From: Clostridia bacterium
GTDB taxonomy: Bacteria > Bacillota > Clostridia > UMGS1883
Assembly (NCBI GenBank): GCA_021202495.1
Contig: JAJQCX010000169.1
Span: forward strand, 1,988 to 14,305
Reading direction: 5' to 3'
Length of the DNA: 12,318 nt
Under the pieces are notes generated by a model, which ran no database searches, had not been told where the DNA came from, and saw nothing but the letters and a program-made list of their open reading frames with translations. Of the stretch, positions 5,271 to 11,346 are shown piece after piece (the stretch's first letter is position 1; each line of letters begins with the position of its first letter). The position numbers and the translations under genes are program-made.

Positions 5271-5522
5271 TCATTCCGATTTTTCCCATACCCAGGGATT
5301 TTTTATCCATTGCCAGGGAGTTTTGTCGCAGGATGCGCAATAGGTCAAAGGGTCGTATTTTGCCTCAAACTCGCTTTTTGCGGCTTCGGCTTCGGCACAC
5401 TTTTCCTTGAAGAGCGCAAGCGCGCGGCGGCAGCACGGGTGGGTATCGAGATAAAGAAGAAGGTCATATACGGCAAATTCAGCCGCCTGAACCTTGTAGA
5501 GCATTTCTTCGCGGCCGTTCAT
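5271..5522 (-). CDS. cotJB: Spore coat protein CotJB
   Basis: 83 aa from the ATG at 5522. The CotJB signature is clear: helical first half (LYKVQAAEFAVYDLLLYLDTHP), conserved LDTHP, a central charged helix, and the Trp/Pro-rich end PWQWIKNPWVWE. The upstream GTG at 5531 is rejected: the ATG at 5522 overlaps the cotJA stop as TAATG, and GGGGTG lies 6 nt before it inside the end of cotJA. It is a small partner protein of the CotJ coat complex, needed with CotJA and CotJC in the outer spore layers. Cys residues in the second half (CASC) are a local feature. Confidence 0.93.
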   Translation of the reverse strand: MNGREEMLYKVQAAEFAVYDLLLYLDTHPCCRRALALFKEKCAEAEAAKSEFEAKYDPLTYCASCDKTPWQWIKNPWVWEKSE

Positions 5523-5734
5523 TATAAACACCCCAAATCTGTGGCACAGGAGCAGAACTCCTTGCCGTAAACGCTGACGGGCTTGTAAAGCTCGGGGAAG
5601 ATTGTTCCCTTTGAAAGCGCCGTCATGTTGTCGTATACTGTGTCAATCTCCTGAAGCGGAGTATAGGAATACGCAAGCGGCAGCTCACAAAGGCAGCCCG
5701 AGCATTGCGATTCGCTTTGTTTAAATTTAGTCAT
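5522..5734 (-). CDS. cotJA: Spore coat-associated protein CotJA
   Basis: 70 aa from the ATG at 5734. AAAGG lies 9 nt before that ATG, but touches the alternative ATG at 5743, so the inner start is preferred. The family core LPLAYSYTPLQEIDTVYDNMTALSKGTIFPELYKPV is intact. The N-terminus (ESQCSGCLCE) and the C-terminus (FCSCATDLGC) are Cys-rich, more than in the Bacillus protein, which suggests disulfide or metal cross-linking in the coat. It is first gene of cotJABC; the order is the same as in Bacillus. The stop codon overlaps the cotJB start by one base, so the two are coupled. Confidence 0.92.
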   Translation of the reverse strand: MTKFKQSESQCSGCLCELPLAYSYTPLQEIDTVYDNMTALSKGTIFPELYKPVSVYGKEFCSCATDLGCL

Positions 5735-5779
5735 AGCTTTCATCCTTTCGGAAAAGGTCGAGGCTATTCGCCTCAGTTA

Positions 5780-5808
5780 TAAGATATGAATTTGACGAAA
5801 AAAAGGTG
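5780..5808 (-). promoter_or_regulatory. Possible mother-cell sporulation promoter (sigma-E/K type) of cotJ
   Basis: On the - strand, CACC (5808-5805), a 16-bp spacer and CATATCTTA (5788-5780). CATA-NNN-TA with an upstream AC is the sigma-K pattern; sigma-E has a closely related -10. In B. subtilis cotJ is under sigma-E. No sigma-A promoter is seen here. A small hairpin GAGGC/GCCTC (5760-5774) lies between this site and the cotJA RBS. Confidence 0.5.
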
Positions 5809-5821
5809 AAAGTAACAATTC

Positions 5822-5865
5822 TCAAACAAAAGGTGAACATTTTGCAAAAAAACGGGAGGTATAGT
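5822..5865 (+). promoter_or_regulatory. Regulated promoter of the small membrane-protein gene
   Basis: TATAGT (5860-5865) is a fair -10, but no -35 is present at the right spacing. The 11-mer TCAAACAAAAG at 5822-5832 lies where an OmpR-type activator would bind, just upstream of the -35 region. The same 11-mer is at 6325-6335, before the response-regulator gene. GGTGAA also occurs twice (5805-5810, 5832-5837). Confidence 0.45.
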
Positions 5866-5896
5866 TGGGGCAACAAACGAAAGGGAGATGTTCTTA

Positions 5897-6265
5897 ATGA
5901 AGAAGAGTACGTTTACGGCAATGATTTTGGGTACGGTCGGCGGGATTTTGTTTGCGCTCGGTATGTGCATGACGCTCATTCCGGAGTGGAACGCGTTTAA
6001 AGAGGGCGTTGTTATGGCGATAATCGGCGCCGCAGTGCTGCTTATCATGGTCGGTGTGTGGAGGAAGATGGAAAACAAGGAGCCGATTAAGGTTTCGGGC
6101 AAAACGGTTGCGGCGTTTTTGATCGGCATTGTCGGGGCTCTGTGCATGGGCGTCGGAATGTGCTGCGCGATGGTGTGGAGCAAAATGATTGTCGGCATTG
6201 CGATAGGCATTTGCGGAATACTTATTCTGCTTTGTCTGATACCTTTTATAAAGGGTCTGAAATAA
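5897..6265 (+). CDS. Small four-helix membrane protein next to a two-component system
   Basis: 122 aa from the ATG at 5897; AAGGGAG (5881-5887) is 9 nt upstream and touches the alternative ATG at 5888. Four hydrophobic segments are predicted at about 7-27, 38-56, 70-92 and 97-116, with a short charged loop (RKMENKEPIKVSGK) between the two halves. The halves look like an internal duplication: LGTVGGILFALGMCM matches LIGIVGALCMGVGMCC in its Gly and GMC pattern. I recognise it as a protein found in other clostridia beside similar regulators, but its function is unknown. It has its own promoter and terminator. A role as target or helper of the kinase downstream is inference from position and the shared 11-mer. 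Confidence 0.85.
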   Translation: MKKSTFTAMILGTVGGILFALGMCMTLIPEWNAFKEGVVMAIIGAAVLLIMVGVWRKMENKEPIKVSGKTVAAFLIGIVGALCMGVGMCCAMVWSKMIVGIAIGICGILILLCLIPFIKGLK

Positions 6266-6277
6266 GGTGATGATTTT

Positions 6278-6306
6278 AGGCGCGGCAATCGCCGCGCCTT
6301 TTGTTT
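6278..6306 (+). terminator. Intrinsic terminator after the small membrane-protein gene
   Basis: A perfect 9-bp GC-rich stem AGGCGCGGC (6278-6286) / GCCGCGCCT (6291-6299) with an AATC tetraloop and the tract TTTTGTTT. It separates the small membrane gene from the regulator operon, so the two are separate transcripts apart from leak-through. Confidence 0.92.
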
Positions 6307-6352
6307 ACAATTTGTACATAAAATTCAAACAAAAGATAAATAATTGTAATAT
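6306..6352 (+). promoter_or_regulatory. Promoter and possible operator of the regulator-kinase operon
   Basis: TTCAAA (6324-6329), 17 bp, TAATAT (6347-6352) is an imperfect sigma-A promoter. The 11-mer TCAAACAAAAG (6325-6335), shared with the promoter region of the small membrane gene, overlaps the -35. A perfect short palindrome TACAATTTGTA lies just upstream at 6306-6316. Autoregulation by the response regulator is plausible. Confidence 0.45.
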
Positions 6353-6384
6353 ATAAAAAATGAGTTATTTTGGGAGGCGGAAAA

Positions 6385-7056
6385 ATGATAAACATACTTG
6401 TGGTGGAGGACGACGCGGGGCTGAACAGGATTGTCTGTACTTATTTAAATGACAGCGGCTTTCGTGAGAAGGGGTGTCTTAACGCGCGGGAGGCGTATGA
6501 CGAAATGTATGAAAATATTTATCAGCTCATAATTTCCGATATAATGATGCCCGAAATCGGCGGGTTTGAATTTGCGCGCAGTGTGCGCGCGGTCAATCGG
6601 GAAATTCCGATTTTATTCATGTCGGCAAAGGATGATTTGCGCTCCAAAGAGATAGGGTTTCGGCTCGGAATTGACGATTACATGGTAAAGCCGGTCGATT
6701 TGGACGAGCTTGTGCTGCGGGTGCGGGCGTTGCTGCGGCGGGCGAAGATTGAAACGGAGCGCAAGGTTGTAATGGGCAATCTGACGCTTGACGCGGACGC
6801 GATGAGCGCGGAGATTGACGGAAGTGAAATCGCGCTGACGACGAGAGAATTTAATTTGATATATAAGCTTTTGTCATATCCGAAAAAGACGTTTTCACGA
6901 GCGCAGCTGATGGACGAATTTTGGGGAATTGAGAGCGGGACGGGACTGCGCGCGGTCGACGTTTACATGACGAAGCTTCGCGACAAGCTGTCCGAGTGTG
7001 ACGGATTTGAAATTGTGACGGTGCGGGGCTTGGGATATAAGGCGGTGCCGAGATGA
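6385..7056 (+). CDS. OmpR/PhoB-family response regulator
   Basis: 223 aa. The receiver domain (about 1-115) has the acidic pair in VVEDD (Asp9/Asp10), the phospho-acceptor Asp52 in IISDIMMPEIGG, the switch residue Ser in LFMSAKDD and Lys in DYMVKPVDLDEL. The C-terminal winged helix (about 128-222) has LTTREFNLIYKLLSYPKKTFSRAQLMDEFWG, VDVYMTKLRDKL and VRGLGYKAV. The in-frame TTG at 6370 is rejected, because GGGAGG (6372-6377) sits 7 nt before the ATG at 6385. The last 4 bp overlap the kinase start (ATGA), so the two are coupled. Inferred targets are its own promoter and that of the small membrane gene. Confidence 0.96.
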   Translation: MINILVVEDDAGLNRIVCTYLNDSGFREKGCLNAREAYDEMYENIYQLIISDIMMPEIGGFEFARSVRAVNREIPILFMSAKDDLRSKEIGFRLGIDDYMVKPVDLDELVLRVRALLRRAKIETERKVVMGNLTLDADAMSAEIDGSEIALTTREFNLIYKLLSYPKKTFSRAQLMDEFWGIESGTGLRAVDVYMTKLRDKLSECDGFEIVTVRGLGYKAVPR

Positions 7057-8090
7057 AAGAAAGAGAAATTAAACAAAGCCGTTTCCCGCTGTCGCTCTTC
7101 GGCGTTTTTGCGGGGGCGCTGCTATTGATGTCGGGCATACACACGGGGCTCATTGTGCTGATGGGTGAGATCGGGGCGAGTAACCTCATACAAACGATTG
7201 TGCCGATGCTCTATTGGAGCGCCGTTGCGGCGGGGCTGACGGTTTTTACGCGGATGAAAATAGAAAAAACGTATGACGCTCCTACGCGCCGTTTGGCGGA
7301 GGCGGCAAAAAAGGTCGCAAAAGGGGATTTTTCGGTATATGTGCCGCCGATAAATACGGGAGAGCGGTTCGACTATCTTGACGAAATGATTGTGAATTTC
7401 GACAAAATGGTCGAGGAATTGGGAAGCATTGAAACGCTGAAAACGGATTTTGTCTCAAACGTGTCGCACGAGATGAAAACGCCGATTGCGTTAATCAAGG
7501 GCTACGCGCAGATAATAAAGCAAAAGGGCGAGTGCTCTGATGAGGCGCAGAAAATAATCGACGCGGCGGAAAGGCTTTCTGATTTGATAACAAACATTTT
7601 GCGTCTTAATAAGCTTGAAAGCCAAAGCATTGTGACGGAAAGTGAGGATTTTGACGTTTGTTCTCAGCTTTGCGAATGTGTGCTGCAATTTGAAAAGAAG
7701 TGGGAGGAAAAAGGCATTGAGATGATTGTCGACTGCGATGATGCGGCGTTTGTCAGGGGCGACAAAGCGCTGCTTGAAATTGTGTGGAACAATCTCATCT
7801 CGAACGCGATTAAATTTACCGATGCAGGCGGACGCATTGAGGTGAGCGCGAAATCGGACGGGGAAACGGTGATCGTTTCAATTGCCGACACGGGCTGCGG
7901 CATGAAGTGCGAAACGCGCGAAAAGATATTCGACAAATTTTATCAGGGCGACACATCCCATGCCGCGGAGGGAAACGGGCTGGGGCTGGCGCTTGTCAAA
8001 AGAGTGATGGATTTGACGGGCGGCGAAATCGCCGTTATGAGCCAAGAAGGGAAAGGGAGTGTCTTTACCGTGACGCTGCCTTGCAGGTGA
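7053..8090 (+). CDS. Membrane sensor histidine kinase without a large extracellular sensor
   Basis: 345 aa. Two membrane helices (about 11-36 and 45-66) are joined by a loop of only about 8 residues, so little is exposed outside the cell. This is the layout of intramembrane-sensing kinases, which usually sense through a membrane partner. A HAMP-like linker (about 67-125) follows, then HisKA with His139 in VSHEMKTP, and the HATPase domain with the N box (WNNLISNAIKF), G1 (DTGCGM), F box (FDKFYQGD) and G2 (GNGLGLALV). All catalytic motifs are intact. It starts inside the regulator's stop codon and ends 5 bp before the next gene, so the three form one operon. The stimulus is unknown. Confidence 0.95.
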   Translation: MKEREIKQSRFPLSLFGVFAGALLLMSGIHTGLIVLMGEIGASNLIQTIVPMLYWSAVAAGLTVFTRMKIEKTYDAPTRRLAEAAKKVAKGDFSVYVPPINTGERFDYLDEMIVNFDKMVEELGSIETLKTDFVSNVSHEMKTPIALIKGYAQIIKQKGECSDEAQKIIDAAERLSDLITNILRLNKLESQSIVTESEDFDVCSQLCECVLQFEKKWEEKGIEMIVDCDDAAFVRGDKALLEIVWNNLISNAIKFTDAGGRIEVSAKSDGETVIVSIADTGCGMKCETREKIFDKFYQGDTSHAAEGNGLGLALVKRVMDLTGGEIAVMSQEGKGSVFTVTLPCR

Positions 8091-8095
8091 AGACA

Positions 8096-8617
8096 ATGGA
8101 AAATGAATACATCGCATATGAATATAAGGAGGTTCGCGCGGAGCGGAAGGACGCGGTAATGCTGACCGATTGCTATGAGTGCTTCGGCTGGGAGTTAAAC
8201 GGCGAATTTTCGGAGGGATTGGAAAAGGGGAAGGGAGATGTTGTGTTGCGCTTTAAGCGGGCGCGCGGAATTGTCAACAAAGCTGAATTGACGCGGCTTC
8301 AGCGCAATTTTGAGGCGTGCGTTGACGAAATTGTGAGGCTGGAAAAAAGCAAAAAAACAATGCCGCGGCTTCTTGCATGGACAATCGCGCTTGTCGGAAC
8401 GGCTTTTATGGCGGGGTCGACTTTTGCGATAACAGCCGCCGAACCCAAAGTTTTGCTTTGCATTTTGCTCGCCATCCCCGGCTTTTTGGGGTGGATACTG
8501 CCGTATTTCGCATACAAAAAAGGTCTCGATAAGGAGACCTTGAAAGTAAATTCTTTGATTGAGCAAAAATATGATGAAATATATGAGCTTTGCGAAAAGG
8601 GGAACAAATTGAGATAA
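8096..8617 (+). CDS. Two-helix membrane protein, third gene of the regulator operon
   Basis: 173 aa. A soluble, charged N-terminal part (about 1-90) includes KAELTRLQRNFEACVDEIVRLEKSKK, a probable coiled-coil or helical hairpin. Two membrane helices follow (about 92-113 and 117-136), joined by a short turn, and a charged C-terminal helix ends it (DKETLKVNSLIEQKYDEIYELCEKGNKL). Both ends are predicted to be cytoplasmic. The ATG at 8096 begins 5 nt after the kinase stop, and AGGTGA overlaps that stop. The open frame extends further upstream inside the kinase, but that part is a shadow. I recall the same protein type beside similar two-component genes in other clostridia. Its function is unknown; an accessory or output role is inference. 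Confidence 0.85.
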   Translation: MENEYIAYEYKEVRAERKDAVMLTDCYECFGWELNGEFSEGLEKGKGDVVLRFKRARGIVNKAELTRLQRNFEACVDEIVRLEKSKKTMPRLLAWTIALVGTAFMAGSTFAITAAEPKVLLCILLAIPGFLGWILPYFAYKKGLDKETLKVNSLIEQKYDEIYELCEKGNKLR

Positions 8618-9820
8618 TCAAAAGGGCTTTTTCAAAAGCCAATCGAGGGCGTTTTGGCATTTTATCCCGTCGTAGTCGGCATTGGGGTCGGGATCGAGAG
8701 TGAGAATGTATTTCGGGTAAAAGTCCGATATTTTTTGAAGCGACGCAAGCTCGCGCGATAATGTGGCTTGGTCTCGTATGCTTGCGCAGACCTGATAATA
8801 TTCAATTCCGCTGCCGTTTATGGCGACAAAATCGACCTCGGCGTCGTCTATCTGCCCGACATACACATCATAGCCGCGGCGCAGCAGCTCGAGATACACG
8901 ACGTTTTCGAGAATACGCCCCACGTCGGTTGAACGTTTGCCCAAAAGCATATAGCGCAAACCGATGTCGACAACATAATATTTTTCAAGCGTTTTTAAAT
9001 ACTGTTTGCCCTTGATGTTGTAGCGGCGCGCCTGATAAATCATCATGGAATCGAGCAGCGCGTTTAAATATTTTTCTATCGTTTTGGGGTCGATTTTTCT
9101 GCCGTCGGATGTCATTGTGTTTGCAATACTCGAAACCGAAAGGCGGTTGCCGATATTATCGAACACAAATTTTGTGACGCTTTCGAGCATCATGACGTCG
9201 GAAATTTTGTAACGGGCTACAATGTCCTTCAAAAGAACGGTGTGATATATTCCCGAGAGGTAGTCGCGGATTTCCTTTTCGCTGTTGTTATAATTGAGAA
9301 CGTAGGGAAATGAGCTTTGCTCGACGTAGCGCCTGTATTTTTCTTCAATCGTGAGGTTTTCGGGGCAGCCCGTGCAGTATTCCGCAAAGGAGAGCGGGAG
9401 CATTTTAAGTTCGATATACCTCCCCGAAAGAAGCGTCGCCAATTCGCCCGACATGAAATACGCGTTTGAGCCGGTTATATATAAATCGACATTTTTTTTG
9501 ATGAAAAGACTGTCGACGGCTTTTTCAAACGACAGCACGTGCTGAATTTCGTCGAGAAAAACGTAGTTCATTTTGTCGGGAATAAGACGCGCGCAGATAT
9601 ATTGATAGAGCTTTCGGTAGTCGAGAAGTTCCTCATATTCGATATCCTCAAAATTGATGAAAGCTATCTGATCTTTCTCCACGCCGAGAGTGAGCAGTTT
9701 TTCAATATAAAGCTCAAAGAGGGTCGATTTTCCGCAGCGCCTTATGCCCGAAATGACCTTTATTATTTGCTTGTCTTTGGTTTCAGTTAAAAAGTTGAGA
9801 TATTCACCGCGTTGTATCAT
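8618..9820 (-). CDS. AAA+ ATPase with DUF4143 domain
   Basis: 400 aa from the ATG at 9820, with GAGGGGG 7 nt upstream; the longer frame to 9880 includes promoter sequence and is rejected. The ATPase core has Walker A GIRRCGKST (25-33), Walker B YVFLDEIQ (86-93) and a sensor-like YITGSNAY. A winged-helix-like stretch follows (about 240-280: LSVSSIANTMTSDG...TIEKYLNALLDSMMIYQARRYN). The C-terminal DUF4143 region (about 295-400) has the shape of a PD-(D/E)xK nuclease fold: ENVVYLELLRRGYDVYVG, EVDFVA, and YYQVCAS where an active enzyme would have Lys. The family is common and often multi-copy in anaerobes; its physiological role is not settled. Three operator-like palindromes lie directly upstream of its promoter, which suggests specific, perhaps self, regulation. 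Confidence 0.92.
   Translation of the reverse strand: MIQRGEYLNFLTETKDKQIIKVISGIRRCGKSTLFELYIEKLLTLGVEKDQIAFINFEDIEYEELLDYRKLYQYICARLIPDKMNYVFLDEIQHVLSFEKAVDSLFIKKNVDLYITGSNAYFMSGELATLLSGRYIELKMLPLSFAEYCTGCPENLTIEEKYRRYVEQSSFPYVLNYNNSEKEIRDYLSGIYHTVLLKDIVARYKISDVMMLESVTKFVFDNIGNRLSVSSIANTMTSDGRKIDPKTIEKYLNALLDSMMIYQARRYNIKGKQYLKTLEKYYVVDIGLRYMLLGKRSTDVGRILENVVYLELLRRGYDVYVGQIDDAEVDFVAINGSGIEYYQVCASIRDQATLSRELASLQKISDFYPKYILTLDPDPNADYDGIKCQNALDWLLKKPF
8619..8640 (-). terminator. Weak terminator candidate at the end of the ATPase gene
   Basis: On the - strand GGCTTT-TGAA-AAAGCC followed by CTTTTGATT. It overlaps the last codons and stop of the ATPase gene. The facing + strand operon ends at 8617, next to the ATPase stop at 8618, so there is no spacer between the convergent genes. 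Confidence 0.35.
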
Positions 9821-9844
9821 GTAAATGCCCCCTCTGCATCTTAT

Positions 9845-9873
9845 TGTATACAGTTTATCATAAAAAAATGCAA
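9845..9873 (-). promoter_or_regulatory. Candidate promoter of the DUF4143 ATPase gene
   Basis: TTGCAT (9873-9868), 17 bp, TATACA (9850-9845) on the - strand; TACAAT at 9848-9843 is an alternative -10 with a 19-bp spacer. A second possible -35, TTGACT (9880-9875), touches the first of the three palindromic repeats. The leader would be about 20 nt. Confidence 0.45.
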
Positions 9874-9879
9874 AAGTCA

Positions 9880-9986
9880 AAAAGTTTTTGGAATGTAATC
9901 CAAAAACTTTTGAAAATCGGAGAGTTTTGGGAATATAATCCTAAAACTTTTTATAAAAGAGGAGTTTTTGGATTGCATTCCAAAAA
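9880..9986. repeat. Three palindromic repeats at exact 40-bp period upstream of the ATPase
   Basis: Units begin at 9883, 9923 and 9963. Each is a dyad: AGTTTTTGGA, a 6-nt centre, TCCAAAAACT. Unit 1 (9883-9908, arms extending to 13 bp at 9880-9911) has centre ATGTAA. Unit 2 (9923-9948) has centre ATATAA and one G-T pair. Unit 3 (9963-9986) has centre TTGCAT, and its right arm runs into the A7 tract that is the T-run of the neighbouring terminator. Spacers of about 14 bp differ in sequence. The layout fits a tandem operator for a dimeric DNA-binding protein rather than a CRISPR. Confidence 0.85.
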
Positions 9987-10015
9987 AACGGAGAGCAGCT
10001 CAAAGCCGTTCTCCG
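9982..10015 (-). terminator. Intrinsic terminator of the phosphoglycerate mutase-like gene
   Basis: On the - strand CGGAGA-A-CGGC / GCTG-C-TCTCCG (10 pairs including one G-U, one internal mismatch), a TTTGA loop, then TTTTTTT (9988-9982). It is placed 10 bp after the stop codon. The T-run is shared with the right arm of palindromic repeat 3. Confidence 0.88.
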
Positions 10016-10024
10016 CATTTTTTA

Positions 10025-11233
10025 TTATTTTCCGTAGTCGATAAACATTTTCATCAAGTCGTGACCTATTTCAACGGGTATGCCGTGCTCTTGTGAGCAG
10101 GTTTCGGAATAGGTGCAGCCTGTGTGGTTGTTGTCGCCCTTTCTGTACATGACACAGGGGACGGGTTCGCCGCGGTGCGTCTTGACCGATACGGGCGTGA
10201 AGTGGTCGGGGAGAATGAGAAATGCGTAGTCTTCGCCCGCTTCGTCAAGCCTTTGCTTGATATAGCCGACAATTTTTTCGTCGATAAGCTCAAGGCTCTT
10301 CTTTTTGCCCTCGGGGTCGCCCTGGTGTCCGCATTCGTCGGGCGCTTCGAGATGAACGTAGACGAGGTCGCGGTTGTCGTTCAAAAGAGCGTCCGCGGCG
10401 GCTTTTGCCTTGCCGTCGAAATTTGTTTTAAGGGTGCCGGTTGCGCCTTCAACGTCGATGCTGTCCATACCCGCGAGAATGCCGATGCCTTTTATCAAAT
10501 CCACCGCGCTGACGACTGCGCCGTCAAGTCCGTAGAGCTTTTTGAACGATGAAAGCGACGGCTTTTTGCCCTCTCCCCATATCCAAAGAGAGGTTGCGGG
10601 GTTTTTGCCCTCGGCAACGCGTTTTTGATTGACGGGGTGATTTTTTAATATTTTTTCGCTCTTTTCCATGAGCTCCAATATTCTCTCGTTGTCGGGAAGA
10701 TAGTCCTTTATTTTGCGGTCCGAAATGTCATGCGGGGGAGTGAGCTTGAAGCTTTCGGGCGCGTTGTCCCACACGAAAAGATGGCGGTAGCTGACGCCGG
10801 GATAGAAGTGAATATCCCCGCCGCCGAGAGCCTCCTCAATCGCGTTCATGAGTTCGGTGCTTTCGGGGGTCGTAATCTCGCCGGAGGAATAGTCGAGCAT
10901 TGTCTTGTCCGCGTAATTTTCCTCATCGGAAAGCGTAACGATGTTCGCGCGGAACGCCGTCTGTGTGGGGGTGAGGTCAACGCCGATGCTCGCCGCCTCA
11001 AGCGGGGAGCGGCCTGTGTAATATTTATAAGGGTCATAGCCCATAACGGACAGATTTGCCACGTCGCTGCCAGGCTTTAATCCGTCGCCGACTGTTTTGA
11101 CGATGAAAAGCTTTCCCTCGGAGGCGAACATATCCATATTGGGCGTGTCGGCAGCCTCAAGCGGGGTTTTGCCGCCGAACATCTCGAGAGGATAATCGGC
11201 GCAGCCGTCGGTTAAAACGATAACATATTTCAT
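10025..11233 (-). CDS. apgM: Cofactor-independent phosphoglycerate mutase, archaeal type (or proposed homoserine kinase clade)
   Basis: 402 aa, the usual length for ApgM. It belongs to the alkaline-phosphatase-like metalloenzymes. Motifs: Asp9 in IVLTDGCADYP, the GGKTPLEAADTPNMD segment, GSDVANLSVMGYDP (55-68, containing the likely phospho-acceptor Ser), RANIVTL, the metal-binding HLEAPDECGHQGD, and PDHFTPVSVKTHRGEPVPCVMY near the C-terminus. ApgM interconverts 3- and 2-phosphoglycerate in glycolysis. A bacterial clade of the same family has been proposed to act as homoserine kinase in threonine synthesis, and length and motifs do not separate the two; no thr gene is adjacent. AAAGG lies about 10 nt before the ATG. 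It is a single-gene transcript with its own promoter and terminator. Confidence 0.92.
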   Translation of the reverse strand: MKYVIVLTDGCADYPLEMFGGKTPLEAADTPNMDMFASEGKLFIVKTVGDGLKPGSDVANLSVMGYDPYKYYTGRSPLEAASIGVDLTPTQTAFRANIVTLSDEENYADKTMLDYSSGEITTPESTELMNAIEEALGGGDIHFYPGVSYRHLFVWDNAPESFKLTPPHDISDRKIKDYLPDNERILELMEKSEKILKNHPVNQKRVAEGKNPATSLWIWGEGKKPSLSSFKKLYGLDGAVVSAVDLIKGIGILAGMDSIDVEGATGTLKTNFDGKAKAAADALLNDNRDLVYVHLEAPDECGHQGDPEGKKKSLELIDEKIVGYIKQRLDEAGEDYAFLILPDHFTPVSVKTHRGEPVPCVMYRKGDNNHTGCTYSETCSQEHGIPVEIGHDLMKMFIDYGK

Positions 11234-11255
11234 AGTGCATCATCCTTTCGCAGAT

Positions 11256-11284
11256 ATTATAGCATTTAAATGCAGAATTAGCAA
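11256..11284 (-). promoter_or_regulatory. Extended -10 promoter of apgM with a palindrome in the spacer
   Basis: TTGCTA (11284-11279), 17 bp, TATAAT (11261-11256) preceded by TGC, giving an extended -10. The spacer contains the perfect 12-bp palindrome GCATTTAAATGC (11262-11273), directly against the -10. It may be chance or a repressor site. Confidence 0.8.
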
Positions 11285-11305
11285 GCGCTTTCGGAAAATC
11301 ACAGT

Positions 11306-11340
11306 AAAAAATGCCTCCCGTTTAAGCGGAAAGCATTTTA
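11306..11340 (-). terminator. Intrinsic terminator of the lipoprotein gene
   Basis: On the - strand AAATGC-TTTCCG / CGGGAG-GCATTT (about 12 pairs with two G-U), loop CTTAAA, ending in TTTTTT. It lies 7 bp after the stop codon and just upstream of the apgM promoter. Confidence 0.85.
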
Positions 11341-11346
11341 AAGATT

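Noticed and set aside
5773..6288. 171-codon - strand frame across the small membrane gene
   Set aside because: It is antisense to a gene with a good RBS, promoter and terminator, and has a Pro/Ile/Thr-rich composition typical of shadow frames.
7907..8095. Upstream extension of the two-helix membrane protein
   Set aside because: It lies wholly within the kinase catalytic domain in another frame; the ATG at 8096 has a proper RBS and is 5 nt after the kinase stop.
9880..9986. The three 40-bp period repeats as a small CRISPR array
   Set aside because: The repeats differ from each other, spacers are only about 14 bp, the units are full dyads, and there is no cas gene in the window.
9880..9986. 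The ATPase palindromes as transcribed terminators
   Set aside because: They lie upstream of the predicted ATPase promoter and after a good apgM terminator; the arms are AT-rich and the loops contain no U-tract arrangement.
10124..10552. 142-codon + strand frame inside apgM
   Set aside because: Antisense to a clearly conserved enzyme gene; no RBS and no family signature.
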